Below, piece by piece: positions 22,128-30,763 of a DNA stretch of 64,000 nucleotides; within the stretch, counting starts at the first letter, position 1; each line of letters opens with the position of its first letter. This DNA comes from CAG-238 sp963601575. Lineage in GTDB: Bacteria > Bacillota > Clostridia > Peptostreptococcales > Anaerovoracaceae. Under the pieces are notes generated by a model. That model was not told the DNA's origin. It did no database searches and was given only the letters and a program-made list of their open reading frames with translations. The position numbers were made by a program, and so were the translations under genes. Location: NCBI GenBank assembly GCA_963601575.1, contig CAVCFO010000003.1:1-64000 (forward strand), given 5' to 3'.

Positions 22128-22796
22128 CTAGCTAAAGTATCTGAACACGCCCTTGACCTTTCCCATGATCTTGACATCCTTGACAAGGATAGGGCTCATG
22201 GTATGGTTCTCCGGCTGCAATCTGATATGATCTGCTTCTCTATAGAAAGTCTTGACGGTGGCTTCGCTCTCGAAACCGTCGATCATCGCAACCACTATTT
22301 CGCCGTTATTTGCATTTTCGGTCTTTTGGACCAAAATAAGGTCGCCGTCCATGATGCCTGCTTCTATCATGCTTTCGCCACGGACCTTGAGCATATAGCT
22401 GACTCCGCCTGTCGCAAACCGCGCAGGAATCGGGAATGTATCTTCTATATTCTCCTCGGCAAGAATAGGCGTTCCGGCGGCGACTCTGCCGACAATAGGA
22501 ACCTCCACAACATCGCTAACGGAGGAAGTGCCGCCTGAGAAGTCATGGGAATAGCCGTGACCGGGCTGCATGTGACCGGTCTTATCCGACGGGTCAACCA
22601 CCATCAGAGCGCGAGGCTTGGACGGGTCCTTTTTGAGATGACCCTGCCGCACCAGACTTTCGATGTCCTTGTGTACGGTGGAAGTGGACTTGATTCCGAG
22701 AGAAGAGCAAATTTCGCGTACCGTAGGCGGGTAGCCCTTCGTCCTTATTTCGTTTTTCATATAGTCTAAGATTTTTTGCTCGCGATCTGTCAGCAT
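22128..22796 (-). CDS. lexA: LexA repressor
   Basis: A 222-residue SOS repressor. The N-terminal winged helix-turn-helix contains GYPPTVREICSSLGIKSTSTVHKDIESL. The peptidase domain has the cleavage site A107-G108 in VAAGTP, nucleophile S142 in RGESM and lysine 182 in EATVKTFY. RecA filaments trigger self-cleavage and derepress DNA repair genes. The linker (residues 72-95, GHMQPGHGYSHDFSGGTSS) is longer than in B. subtilis LexA. The upstream region carries two LexA-box-like sites, as expected for autoregulation. Ribosome site GAGGAGGAAATC. Confidence 0.97.
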   Translation of the reverse strand: MLTDREQKILDYMKNEIRTKGYPPTVREICSSLGIKSTSTVHKDIESLVRQGHLKKDPSKPRALMVVDPSDKTGHMQPGHGYSHDFSGGTSSVSDVVEVPIVGRVAAGTPILAEENIEDTFPIPARFATGGVSYMLKVRGESMIEAGIMDGDLILVQKTENANNGEIVVAMIDGFESEATVKTFYREADHIRLQPENHTMSPILVKDVKIMGKVKGVFRYFS

Positions 22797-22823
22797 AATG
22801 ATTTCCTCCTCATGATTTTCTCT

Positions 22824-22880
22824 CGAACCTTTGTTGAGAACATTCTATCACAATGCGAACAAAAAGTAAACAAGCGTTCT
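22824..22880 (-). promoter_or_regulatory. Two LexA-box-like operators upstream of lexA
   Basis: CGAACCTTTGTTGA at 22824-22837 and, on the minus strand, AGAACGCTTGTTTA at 22880-22867 both match the Gram-positive CGAAC-N4-GTTYG pattern with one or two changes. They flank a possible -10 TAGAAT (22847-22842) on the minus strand, so bound LexA would cover the promoter. Confidence 0.65.
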
Positions 22881-22920
22881 AGAAAAATATAAAAAATTTT
22901 TCGCATTTCCGCTCGCATAA

Positions 22921-23068
22921 CCTGCACAAATAGTTGACAAGGTAGAGAAGATTATGGGGCAGGATTGGGAGGCATCCTCATACGAAATGCGAAAACTATG
23001 CAAAGGAATGGGCGCCTGTAGCCGAACGCCTGTGGGAAGCCGGTCATACCCCTGACGCGGACAAATAG
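22921..23068 (+). pseudogene. Possible frameshifted coding remnant
   Basis: The gap between lexA and the infC promoter holds a stretch richer in G+C than its flanks. One frame from 22921 gives AQIVDKVEKIMGQDWEASSY and then EMRK; a +1 shift near 22996 continues as YAKEWAPVAERLWEAGHTPD and ADK before TAG at 23066. The joined text of about 48 residues reads like a real helical C-terminal segment. There is no start codon with a ribosome site and no family I recognise. It may be a decayed gene end, or a chance reading of a structured noncoding region. Confidence 0.3.
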
Positions 23069-23163
23069 AGAATAACGGCTTAGAACAAGGGTGAAACAAA
23101 ATCGTAAAATACGCAAAAATCGCAAAAAAGTTGCAAAAGCCGGCGGAGTTTGTGAAAAATCAG

Positions 23164-23192
23164 TTGACATCGGAGGCGAGATAAGCTATACT
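23164..23192 (+). promoter_or_regulatory. Predicted sigma-A promoter of infC-rpmI-rplT
   Basis: TTGACA (23164-23169), 17-bp spacer, TATACT (23187-23192). Transcription would start near 23199, just before the structured leader. Confidence 0.8.
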
Positions 23193-23198
23193 ATTTTG

Positions 23199-23327
23199 GT
23201 AATGAAGAAGAAGTTATCCGCTTCTCACCTGATCGGTCGAGTCACCGATGCAGGTTGATATGTTGAAATCGGTGCGTTTATCGCGCATTTCTAGGCGGAT
23301 ACTTCATGTATCCGCTTTTATATTTTT
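23199..23327 (+). ncRNA. Ribosomal protein L20-type leader of the infC operon
   Basis: The leader contains CTTCTCACCTGATCGGTCGAG, then TCACCGATGCAGGTTGATAT and ATCGGTGCG, followed by a terminator hairpin GCGGATAC-TTCAT-GTATCCGC (23295-23315) and TTTTA. This order of elements matches my memory of the Bacillota L20 leader (Rfam family L20_leader), in which excess L20 binds the leader and stops transcription before infC. The terminator ends directly at the infC ribosome site. Confidence 0.8.
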
Positions 23328-23339
23328 AGGAGGTGCGCC

Positions 23340-23855
23340 ATTAGCAAGGAAAATTTGATCAACGAAGAAATTCGTGATAAGGAAGTAAGAGTAATCGATT
23401 CGGACGGAACAATGCTCGGCATCATGCCAACGGAGCAGGCGCTTGATCTGGCAGGGGAGAAGAAACTCGACCTTGTAAACATTTCACCGAACGCCAAACC
23501 GCCTGTTTGCAAGATACTTGACTACGGCAAATACCGTTACGAACTTCAAAAGAGAGAAAAAGAAGCAAAGAAAAAGCAAAAGACCACCCAGGTGAAGGAA
23601 ATCAGACTGAGCACCTTCATCGAGGATCACGACATCAAGGTTAAGGCAAATACCGCTTCTAAATTCCTTAAAGATGGAGACAAAGTTAAGGTTAGCCTGA
23701 GATTCAGAGGCAGAGAAAAGGACTATTCTTCGCGCGGCATGGAAGTGATGAAAACATTTGCAGAAATCGTATCCGAAGTCGGCGTAATAGAAAAGAAGCC
23801 TTTGTTCGAGGGCAGAAGCCTGACAATGGTACTTGGACCTAAGAATGACAAATAA
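23340..23855 (+). CDS. infC: Translation initiation factor IF-3, AUU start codon
   Basis: IF-3 of 171 residues (SKENLINEEIRDKEVRVID at the N-terminus; RLSTFIEDHDIKVKA and SLRFRGREKDYSSRGMEVM in the C-terminal domain). It binds the 30S subunit, blocks 50S joining and checks initiator tRNA and start codon. The start is read as ATT at 23340: AGGAGG lies seven bases upstream and the residues that follow (SKENLINEEIRD) match the family N-terminus. The next possible start, TTG at 23355, has no ribosome site. A non-canonical AUU start lets IF-3 discriminate against its own mRNA, as in E. coli. Confidence 0.95.
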   Translation: MSKENLINEEIRDKEVRVIDSDGTMLGIMPTEQALDLAGEKKLDLVNISPNAKPPVCKILDYGKYRYELQKREKEAKKKQKTTQVKEIRLSTFIEDHDIKVKANTASKFLKDGDKVKVSLRFRGREKDYSSRGMEVMKTFAEIVSEVGVIEKKPLFEGRSLTMVLGPKNDK

Positions 23856-23875
23856 TTTTAGGAGGAAAAATCATC

Positions 23876-24076
23876 ATGGCAAAAAATAAGATGAAATCCC
23901 ATAGAGGAGCATGCAAAAGACTTAAATTAACAGGATCCGGCAAAATCAAGAGAAATAAGGCATACAAGAGCCATATTCTTACTAAAAAGAATGCCAAGAG
24001 AAAAAGAGGCCTGAGAAAGGCTACTGTTTTAACGAGCGCAGACCTGAAGAGAATGCTCAGATCTATGGCAAAATAG
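23876..24076 (+). CDS. rpmI: 50S ribosomal protein L35
   Basis: A 66-residue very basic protein, AKNKMKSHRGACKRLKLTGS at the start and LRKATVLTSADLKRMLRSM at the end, the typical L35 pattern. It is 20 bp behind infC with an AGGAGG site and precedes rplT in the conserved infC-rpmI-rplT operon. Confidence 0.97.
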   Translation: MAKNKMKSHRGACKRLKLTGSGKIKRNKAYKSHILTKKNAKRKRGLRKATVLTSADLKRMLRSMAK

Positions 24077-24102
24077 TTTGAAAGATTACGGAGGTAAGAA
24101 AA

Positions 24103-24459
24103 ATGGCAAGAGTAAAAAAAGGCGTTAACGCGCACAAAAGACATAAGAAAATTTTGAAGCAGGCAAAGGGCTTCTACGGCGCAAAGAGCAAGGTTTTCAG
24201 AGCCGCTAACCCGGCAGTCATGAGATCACTTAGATCCGCTTATGTAGGCAGAAAGCTGAAGAAGAGACAGTACAGACAGATGTGGATCGCAAGAATCAAC
24301 GCAGCAGCCAGAATGAACGACATCAGCTACAGCAGACTCATGGATGGTCTCAAAAAGGCAGGCATCGAAATCAACAGAAAGATGCTTTCCGAAATGGCAA
24401 TCTACGATGCACCGGCATTCGCAGCACTTTGCGAAACCGCAAAGAAGGCCTATAAGTAA
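24103..24459 (+). CDS. rplT: 50S ribosomal protein L20
   Basis: A 118-residue basic protein with ARVKKGVNAHKRHKKILKQA at the start and LWIARINAAAR-type MWIARINAAARMNDISYSR in the middle. L20 is essential for early 50S assembly and, in Bacillota, is the effector of the leader upstream of infC. An intrinsic terminator follows 31 bp after the stop. Confidence 0.97.
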   Translation: MARVKKGVNAHKRHKKILKQAKGFYGAKSKVFRAANPAVMRSLRSAYVGRKLKKRQYRQMWIARINAAARMNDISYSRLMDGLKKAGIEINRKMLSEMAIYDAPAFAALCETAKKAYK

Positions 24460-24489
24460 GACAGAAAATTATCGAATAATATAAAGATG

Positions 24490-24518
24490 CAAAAAGAGAG
24501 CTTCGGCTCTCTTTTTTG
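24490..24518 (+). terminator. Terminator of the infC operon
   Basis: AAAAGAGAGC, loop TTCG, GCTCTCTTTTTT: a stable UUCG-type tetraloop hairpin with a T-run. Confidence 0.92.
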
Positions 24519-24621
24519 CGTGGTAAGCGCCGCAAGAAGGAGGGAGATTTCTTATATACAATAATGGAAAAGAAAACAAAATAAATTTTCCGAAAATTTA
24601 GTATGGCAAAGCAAAAATGTA

Positions 24622-24650
24622 TTGACTTTAGAACAAGAAAGTGTTAATAT
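24622..24650 (+). promoter_or_regulatory. Predicted sigma-A promoter of the SLC13-like permease gene
   Basis: TTGACT (24622-24627), 17-bp spacer, TAATAT (24645-24650), about 55 bp before the start codon. Confidence 0.6.
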
Positions 24651-24705
24651 TTTGTTAATACAGTGCTAAGAAACTGTATAGATTTTAGACATCGGAGATA
24701 AAATT

Positions 24706-26061
24706 ATGGCAGCGGCAGTAACAGCAGGAATTATTTTTATTTTAATGTTCGTTCTGATTATAACAGAAAAAATTCCCAGACATTTGGCAACGATGGGCTG
24801 CGGAGCGTTGACTCTTCTCATCGTATTCGGCCTTTGCATGAGAGATGCACAGGCAATTGTAAACACATTGAATTTCAGCGAGATTTTCACAAAGGATTTT
24901 TGGTACCTCAAAGGCAAGACGGAAAGCGCTACATCGGGGGTAAACTGGGCAACCATCATTTTTATAGCGGGAATGATGGTTATGGTTGAAGGAATGGCAG
25001 AAAGCGGATTTTTCAAATACCTCTGCATGCAGATTGCTAGGCTCGCACACTATCGCGCGCTCAGGATTTTTGTTGCATTCATGCTTCTTTCGGCATTTTT
25101 GTCGATGTTCATAGACAGCATTACGGTAATTTTGTTCCTGGCGGCGATTACGGCAGAGCTTGGGATTTTGCTTTCCTTTAACCCGCTTCCTATGATACTT
25201 GCTGAGATCTTCTGCGCGAACCTTGGAGGCGCGGCTACTATGTGTGGCGACCCGCCGAATGTTATTATAGGAACTTCGCTTGGATATACATTCGGCGATT
25301 TTGTACAAAATACGGGCGTTATTGTGGGCATTTGCCTCATTGCAACGGTAGCATATTTCCTCTTTGCTGCAAGGCATGACATAGATAGCAAGACGGTAGA
25401 CTATAATGAGCTTTGCGGCCAGCTTGACCCGAAGGCGGCCATAACGAATAAGCGTGCTTTCACGGTAAGCGTGAGCATTTTCCTCATAACGGCGCTGATG
25501 CTGATAACGCACGCCACTACGGGGTTTACGGTTGCGTTGATCGGAGTATTCGCTGCAGCGGCAACGATTCTTACGGCAGGAAAAAATTCTCTGCAAATTA
25601 TGAAAAGGGTGGACGGCAAGACACTGATCTTCTTCATCGGGCTATTTATTGTGGTCGGCGGCCTCGAGGAGACCGGCGTTCTGGAGATGATCGCCTCCTT
25701 CATCGGAAGTGTCAGCCACGGAAACATCTATGCGGCAGTCGGAATCATATTGATAGTTTCGGCGGTGGCCAGTGCCTTCGTTGACAACATACCGTTTGCG
25801 GCAACGATGATACCGATCATCAAATCACTCGCGGAGTCTCAGGGGATTCCGCTCGAGACCCTGGCCTGGACCTTGGCACTGGGCACGGACATCGGTGGCA
25901 GCGCAACGCCTATAGGGGCATCTGCAAATGTGGTTGGAGTTTCGATTTCCGCAAAATACGGTCACAGCATTTCATGGAAAAATTTCTGCGGTTTTCTCAC
26001 ACCTGTAACGGTGATCGTGATCGCAATGTGCCTTGCATATCTGTTTGTTAGATATATTTAG
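24706..26061 (+). CDS. SLC13/ArsB-superfamily permease
   Basis: A 451-residue ion-transporter-superfamily protein with about 11-12 membrane segments arranged as two halves. Each half shows a family loop: GGAATMCGDPPNVIIG near residue 175 and LGTDIGGSATPIGASANVV near residue 400. This pattern is seen in the P-protein/ArsB/NhaD branch. Cargo could be Na+/H+, a dicarboxylate or an oxyanion; the residues alone do not decide. It stands alone between two terminators, with its own promoter. Confidence 0.85.
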   Translation: MAAAVTAGIIFILMFVLIITEKIPRHLATMGCGALTLLIVFGLCMRDAQAIVNTLNFSEIFTKDFWYLKGKTESATSGVNWATIIFIAGMMVMVEGMAESGFFKYLCMQIARLAHYRALRIFVAFMLLSAFLSMFIDSITVILFLAAITAELGILLSFNPLPMILAEIFCANLGGAATMCGDPPNVIIGTSLGYTFGDFVQNTGVIVGICLIATVAYFLFAARHDIDSKTVDYNELCGQLDPKAAITNKRAFTVSVSIFLITALMLITHATTGFTVALIGVFAAAATILTAGKNSLQIMKRVDGKTLIFFIGLFIVVGGLEETGVLEMIASFIGSVSHGNIYAAVGIILIVSAVASAFVDNIPFAATMIPIIKSLAESQGIPLETLAWTLALGTDIGGSATPIGASANVVGVSISAKYGHSISWKNFCGFLTPVTVIVIAMCLAYLFVRYI

Positions 26062-26096
26062 GTTTGGAAAATAATCGGAAAAAATAAGAAAATTAG

Positions 26097-26138
26097 CAAA
26101 AGCACAGAGGAAAGGGACATTTCTTTGTGCTTTTTTTT
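26097..26138 (+). terminator. Terminator of the permease gene
   Basis: AAAAGCACAGAGGAAA pairs with TTTCTTTGTGCTTTT, with small bulges, and is followed by eight T residues. Confidence 0.85.
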
Positions 26139-26149
26139 AGGCGATAGCT

Positions 26150-26194
26150 GTGGTATAATATCCACTGTGAAAACTTGCGCTTGTGGATATTATA
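26150..26194 (+). promoter_or_regulatory. Extended -10 promoter overlapped by a 12-bp inverted repeat, upstream of rmuC
   Basis: TGTGGTATAAT at about 26149-26159 is an extended -10 element. TATAATATCCAC (26154-26165) is exactly repeated in inverse at 26183-26194 with a 17-base centre, so the -10 box is one arm of the palindrome. Either a repressor site or an RNA hairpin at the very 5' end of the transcript. Confidence 0.6.
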
Positions 26195-26231
26195 GACAAT
26201 CAATTACAAAAGGGAAGGCATGAGGGGAAAT

Positions 26232-27524
26232 ATGACAGAAACTATTCTAATTTACATACTATTAGCGCTTTGCCTGCTTACGGCGGCTCTCGCGGCCGGC
26301 GTGATGATAAGAGCGAGCGCGCTTGGAAAGCAGCTTGCGGAGATGAAAGCCGAAAGCGGCGCCTCGGAGCGGGAGCTGCGTGAGATCAAGCAGGTGAGTC
26401 GGGACATGAGCCAGCAAACACAAAACTCCCTTCGAAATTTCGGCGAGCTGATTGCGGGAAACCAAAAGGACAGCGCCACGAACCTTGACAACCGCCTCAG
26501 GGAGCTTAATACGCGGTTTTCAAACATGGCACTGGAAAACGAGCAAAAACTCGAAAACATCCGTCTCAGCATGGAGAAGAAAATTGGAGAGCTGACAAAC
26601 GATAACAACCGTCAGCTTGAAGAAATGCGAAAGACCGTGGACGAAAAGCTGCAAAAAACTCTGGACGACAGAATCACCCAGTCTTTCAAACTGGTAAACG
26701 ACAGGTTGGAACAGGTATACAAAGGTTTGGGGGAGATGCAGAATCTTGCGGCAGGCGTTGGGGATCTGAAAAAGGTCCTTTCCAATGTAAAGACCCGCGG
26801 AATCCTCGGCGAGGTGCAGCTTGGGGCGATTCTGGAGCAGATCCTTTCCCCTGAGCAGTATGAAGAGAACGTAATAACAAAATCCACCGGTGCGGATCGG
26901 GTGGAATTTGCGGTGAAACTTCCCGGAGACGACGACAGAACGGTTTGGCTTCCGATAGATGCAAAATTCCCGGCGGATTCCTATAGCAGGCTGGTGGACG
27001 CTTACGAAACAGGAGACGCGGCGGCGATAGAAGAAGCAGCCAAAAGCCTCGAACGGGTCATAAAATCCGAAGCAAAGGACATCCATACAAAATATATAGA
27101 GCCGCCATATACGACGGACTTTGGCATCATGTTCCTGCCATTTGAGGGACTGTATGCGGAGGTGGTAAGGCGCGGACTTTTGGAAGTATTGCAGCGGGAA
27201 TACAAGGTAAATATCGCAGGCCCTACCACCATGGCGGCGCTGCTTAACAGCCTGCAGATGGGCTTCAAGACCCTTGCCATACAGAAGCATTCCAGCGAGG
27301 TCTGGGAGGTGCTGGGAGCCGTCAAGACCGAATTTGCAAACTTCAGCAAGGTTCTCGGAAATGCAAGAAATCGCCTGAGAATGGCAGATGAGGAACTTGA
27401 AAAGCTCATAGGAACAAGAACGAGGGCAATCGAAAGAAAGCTTAGAGGCGTGGAAAGCCTTACCGCAGCGGACAGCGCAGAAGTACTGGAACTGGCGGAT
27501 TTGGGAGATTCAACGGATATATAA
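26232..27524 (+). CDS. rmuC: DNA recombination protein RmuC
   Basis: A 430-residue protein: N-terminal membrane anchor (TILIYILLALCLLTAALAAGVMI), a long coiled coil (about 25-160) and the RmuC nuclease-like domain (about 165-400) with TRGILGEVQLGAILEQIL, LPIDAKFP and FGIMFLPFEGLYAEV. RmuC limits recombination between inverted repeats; its biochemical activity is unproven. Two ATGs are possible, 26220 and 26232; the second has GAGGGG four bases upstream and starts at the anchor. It is followed 12 bp later by a phosphoesterase gene. Confidence 0.92.
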   Translation: MTETILIYILLALCLLTAALAAGVMIRASALGKQLAEMKAESGASERELREIKQVSRDMSQQTQNSLRNFGELIAGNQKDSATNLDNRLRELNTRFSNMALENEQKLENIRLSMEKKIGELTNDNNRQLEEMRKTVDEKLQKTLDDRITQSFKLVNDRLEQVYKGLGEMQNLAAGVGDLKKVLSNVKTRGILGEVQLGAILEQILSPEQYEENVITKSTGADRVEFAVKLPGDDDRTVWLPIDAKFPADSYSRLVDAYETGDAAAIEEAAKSLERVIKSEAKDIHTKYIEPPYTTDFGIMFLPFEGLYAEVVRRGLLEVLQREYKVNIAGPTTMAALLNSLQMGFKTLAIQKHSSEVWEVLGAVKTEFANFSKVLGNARNRLRMADEELEKLIGTRTRAIERKLRGVESLTAADSAEVLELADLGDSTDI

Positions 27525-27536
27525 GGGAAGGCGAAT

Positions 27537-28241
27537 ATGAAAATTTTTGCGATCGGCGACTTGCACCTTTCCATGGGGGAGGGGATCGAAAAGCCGATGG
27601 ACGTTTTCGGCGCCGAATGGGAAAACCATGCACAGCGCCTGAAACAAAACTGGATTGAGAAAATAACAAATGATGATATTATAATACTTTGTGGCGATAT
27701 TTCGTGGGGGCTGAGACAGGAAGAAGCAGAAGCTGATCTTGCGTGGATTCACGATTTGCCGGGAACTAAGGTGTTTTTCAAGGGGAATCACGACCTTTGG
27801 TGGCAGTCCGTGGGAAAACTCAACAAGCTATACGAGGACGGCACGATGAACTTTATGCAGTGCAAGGCATATATGGCAGGGGAAATCGGCATTTGCGGAA
27901 GCAGAGGCTGGCTTTGCCCCGGTACCGAGGGCTTTTCGGAACACGACAGAAAGATTTATGACAGAGAAGTGGCAAGAGTCAGAATGTCCCTGGAAGATGC
28001 CAAAAGGCAGGGGGCGAAAAAGATCATTGCGGCGCTTCATTATCCGCCCACAAATGACAAGCACCAGCAATCGGATTTTACCCGGCTGATGGAGGAATAC
28101 GGCGTCAAACGGTGTTTTTACGGGCATCTTCACGGAAAGGACGTGTTCCCAAACGGGCTAAAGGGCGTACTTAACGGAGTGGAGTATAGACTCGTATCGC
28201 TGGACTATTTAAAAGCAAACCCGGAGGAGGTAGAGACATGA
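27537..28241 (+). CDS. Calcineurin-like metallophosphoesterase
   Basis: A 234-residue protein with the full set of metal-binding motifs in order: D8-x-H10 in GDLHLS, GDISWG near residue 51, GNHD near residue 79, HYPP near residue 163 and GHLHG near residue 190. Members of this YmdB/YkuE-unlike clostridial group are encoded near rmuC and deoB; the substrate is not known and could be a nucleotide or phosphodiester. The start has GGGAAGG seven bases upstream, and the stop overlaps deoB by four bases. Confidence 0.9.
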   Translation: MKIFAIGDLHLSMGEGIEKPMDVFGAEWENHAQRLKQNWIEKITNDDIIILCGDISWGLRQEEAEADLAWIHDLPGTKVFFKGNHDLWWQSVGKLNKLYEDGTMNFMQCKAYMAGEIGICGSRGWLCPGTEGFSEHDRKIYDREVARVRMSLEDAKRQGAKKIIAALHYPPTNDKHQQSDFTRLMEEYGVKRCFYGHLHGKDVFPNGLKGVLNGVEYRLVSLDYLKANPEEVET

Positions 28242-29413
28242 AAAAAGTGATTTTGATAGTGGCAGACAGCCTCGGCGTGGGAGAAATGCCGGACGCGGAG
28301 AAATACGGAGACAAGGGCTGCGACACTTTCGGGCATATTTGGCAAAAATGCGGAGGGCTAAAGATCCCGAATCTTCTTTCCCTGGGCTGGGGAAATATAG
28401 ACGGAATCTTAGACGGTAAAATCGCAGTAGATGGGCCAAAGGGATGCTTTGGCAGGCTTGCGGAGCTTTCCGCAGGGAAAGACACCACCACAGGGCACTG
28501 GGAAATCGCAGGACTCAAGACCGAAATCCCCTTCAAGACATATCCTGCGGGCTTTCCGCCTGACTTTATGGCAGAATTTGAACGGCAGATCGGCACAGGC
28601 TGCCTCGGAAATTATCCGGCAAGCGGCACGGAAATCATAGAAAAACTCGGAGCCGAACATGAGACAACAGGAAAACCTATCGTCTACACTTCGGCGGACA
28701 GCGTTTTTCAGATTGCGGCAAATACAGCGGTGATTCCGCTTGAAAGGCTTTATGAGATATGCGAAATAGCAAGAAAGCTTTTGGCCGGCGATTGGGCCTG
28801 CGGCAGAGTAATTGCAAGACCTTATATCATTAACGCTGAGGGAAAGAGGGAGAGAACCTCCGACAGAAGGGATTACTCGGTTAGCCCGCCGCAGGATACG
28901 ATCCTTGACGCGATCAAGGCTTCCGGCAAGATGGTTTATGGCGTTGGGAAAATCGGGGATATTTTCAATATGAAAGGCCTCACAGAATCGGTTCACACCA
29001 CAAGCAACATGGACGGAGTTGACAAGACAATCGAAGCCATCAATATGGGCTTTGAGGGCTTTATATTTACAAATCTGGTGGACTTTGACTCAAAGTACGG
29101 ACACAGGAGAGATCCTGAAGGCTACGGCAAGGCGATAGAAGAGTTCGACGCAAGGCTTCCGGAGATAATGGAGGCAATGGACGAGGAGGACGTGCTGATG
29201 ATCTGCGCGGACCATGGCAACGACCCTACGGCGCCGGGGACGGATCATACCAGAGAATACATCCCGCTCATAGTATACGGCAAGGAGTGCAAAAAAGGCG
29301 TAAACCTGGGTACCAGAAGCTCCTTTGCGGATATCGGAGAGACGGTTTGCGATATCCTCGAAGTTCCGGTAAGCTCTGTAGGCACGGGATTTGCGGATCT
29401 GATCGAAAAATGA
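28238..29413 (+). CDS. deoB: Phosphopentomutase
   Basis: A 391-residue alkaline-phosphatase-superfamily mutase converting (deoxy)ribose 1-phosphate to the 5-phosphate in nucleoside breakdown. Metal and phosphate sites are seen in VADSLGVGEMPDA (start), GKDTTTGHWE near residue 85 (the threonine that carries the phosphate) and the C-terminal CADHGNDPTAPGTDHTREY near residue 327. It pairs with the nucleoside phosphorylase gene that follows 36 bp later; together they turn pyrimidine nucleosides into sugar phosphate. Confidence 0.96.
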   Translation: MKKVILIVADSLGVGEMPDAEKYGDKGCDTFGHIWQKCGGLKIPNLLSLGWGNIDGILDGKIAVDGPKGCFGRLAELSAGKDTTTGHWEIAGLKTEIPFKTYPAGFPPDFMAEFERQIGTGCLGNYPASGTEIIEKLGAEHETTGKPIVYTSADSVFQIAANTAVIPLERLYEICEIARKLLAGDWACGRVIARPYIINAEGKRERTSDRRDYSVSPPQDTILDAIKASGKMVYGVGKIGDIFNMKGLTESVHTTSNMDGVDKTIEAINMGFEGFIFTNLVDFDSKYGHRRDPEGYGKAIEEFDARLPEIMEAMDEEDVLMICADHGNDPTAPGTDHTREYIPLIVYGKECKKGVNLGTRSSFADIGETVCDILEVPVSSVGTGFADLIEK

Positions 29414-29449
29414 GATGGGAAATAGGATAGAAACTAAGGGGTGAGATTT

Positions 29450-30763
29450 ATGAGCTTTAACATGAGCGACATCATCTACAAAAAACGAGAAGGCGGCAAG
29501 CTTTCAAAGGAAGAGATAGAATATTTTATCGCAGGCTATGTTGGTGGACAAATTCCCGATTATCAGGCCTCGGCGCTGCTGATGGCAATATTTTTCCGCA
29601 GCCTTGACCGTGAGGAAACATTCCTGCTTACAAGCGCCATGCGCAATTCCGGAGACACAATCGACCTTTCCCCTATAAAGGGAATCAAAGTTGACAAACA
29701 TTCCACAGGCGGCGTCGGGGATAAAACCACGCTGATCGTCGCGCCCATTGCCTCGGCATGTGGCGTGCCTATCGCAAAGATGAGCGGGCGCGGTCTTGGA
29801 TTCACCGGGGGAACCGTGGATAAGATGGAATCCATACCGGGCTTTCGGACTTCACTTGAACCTGAGGAATTTCTAAGTCAGGTAAATGAAATCGGCATGG
29901 CTGTAATCGGGCAGACGGCTCACATCACCCCTGCGGACAAGAAACTCTATGCCCTCAGGGATGTTACGGCAACGGTGGACAATTTCGGTTTGATAGCATC
30001 TTCGATTATGAGCAAGAAGCTTGCGGCGGGGAGCGATGCAATCGTCCTCGACGTAAAGGTTGGTGACGGAGCTTTTATGGAAAATATCGACGACGCCAGA
30101 ATATTAGCAGATTTGATGGTTGACATCGGCATCAAGGCGGGCAGAAAGACCGTTGCGGCAATTACCGAGATGGGACAGCCCCTTGGATGCGCGGTGGGAA
30201 ACTCTTTGGAAGTCATCGAAGCAATTGAGACATTGAAAGGCCGCGGCCCTGCGGACATCACCGAGCTTGCGGAAAAACTTGCAGGAATAATGATTTATCT
30301 GGGAGAAAAGGCAGGAACGCCCAAGCAGGGATATGATATGGCAAAGGAAGCCCTTGCAAGCGGCAGGGGACTTGAACAGTTCAAAAGGTTCGTGGCAGCC
30401 CAGGGCGGAAATCCGGCAGTGGCAGAGGACTATTCGCTTTTCCCGCAGGCAGCGCATAGCATTGAACTTGCAGCGGAAGCGGACGGCTATGTTTCCAAAA
30501 TTGCGGCGCGGCGCATAGGGATCGCATCCCGGCATACGGGAGCAGGCAGAGAGACGAAGGAGGATAAAATCGACCTTGCCGCAGGAATATATGTACACAA
30601 GAAAGTAGGAGATACCGTAAGCAAGGGAGACGTTCTTGCTACTTTATACGGTAACGACAGGGCAAAATTAGACAGCGCCATAGAGGAAGCCCGCAAAGCC
30701 TTTGAAATATCACGGGAAAAGGTTGAAAAACCGAGGCTCATCAAGGAAATCATCGGACTGTAA
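29450..30763 (+). CDS. pdp: Pyrimidine-nucleoside phosphorylase
   Basis: A 437-residue enzyme of the thymidine/pyrimidine phosphorylase family; the signature SGRGLGFTGGTVDKMESI lies near residue 112 and VDKHSTGGVGDKTTL near 78. It splits uridine, thymidine and deoxyuridine to base and sugar 1-phosphate, feeding deoB upstream; free uracil could also come through the permease at 17.4-18.8 kb. ATG 29450 is chosen for AAGGGGTG upstream; the frame also has a GTG nine bases earlier. Confidence 0.94.
   Translation: MSFNMSDIIYKKREGGKLSKEEIEYFIAGYVGGQIPDYQASALLMAIFFRSLDREETFLLTSAMRNSGDTIDLSPIKGIKVDKHSTGGVGDKTTLIVAPIASACGVPIAKMSGRGLGFTGGTVDKMESIPGFRTSLEPEEFLSQVNEIGMAVIGQTAHITPADKKLYALRDVTATVDNFGLIASSIMSKKLAAGSDAIVLDVKVGDGAFMENIDDARILADLMVDIGIKAGRKTVAAITEMGQPLGCAVGNSLEVIEAIETLKGRGPADITELAEKLAGIMIYLGEKAGTPKQGYDMAKEALASGRGLEQFKRFVAAQGGNPAVAEDYSLFPQAAHSIELAAEADGYVSKIAARRIGIASRHTGAGRETKEDKIDLAAGIYVHKKVGDTVSKGDVLATLYGNDRAKLDSAIEEARKAFEISREKVEKPRLIKEIIGL

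Noticed and set aside
22921..23160. Known structured RNA (6S, SRP RNA, RNase P RNA, tmRNA, cobalamin riboswitch) in the lexA-infC gap
   Set aside because: None of their conserved core sequences is present.
24742..25596. Long minus-strand frame of 284 codons opposite the SLC13-like permease gene
   Set aside because: Low-complexity Arg/His/Lys-rich text, no ribosome site, and fully antisense to a clear membrane protein gene.
26520..27290. 256-codon minus-strand frame opposite rmuC
   Set aside because: Antisense shadow: no start signal and no recognisable motif, while rmuC shows clear family blocks.
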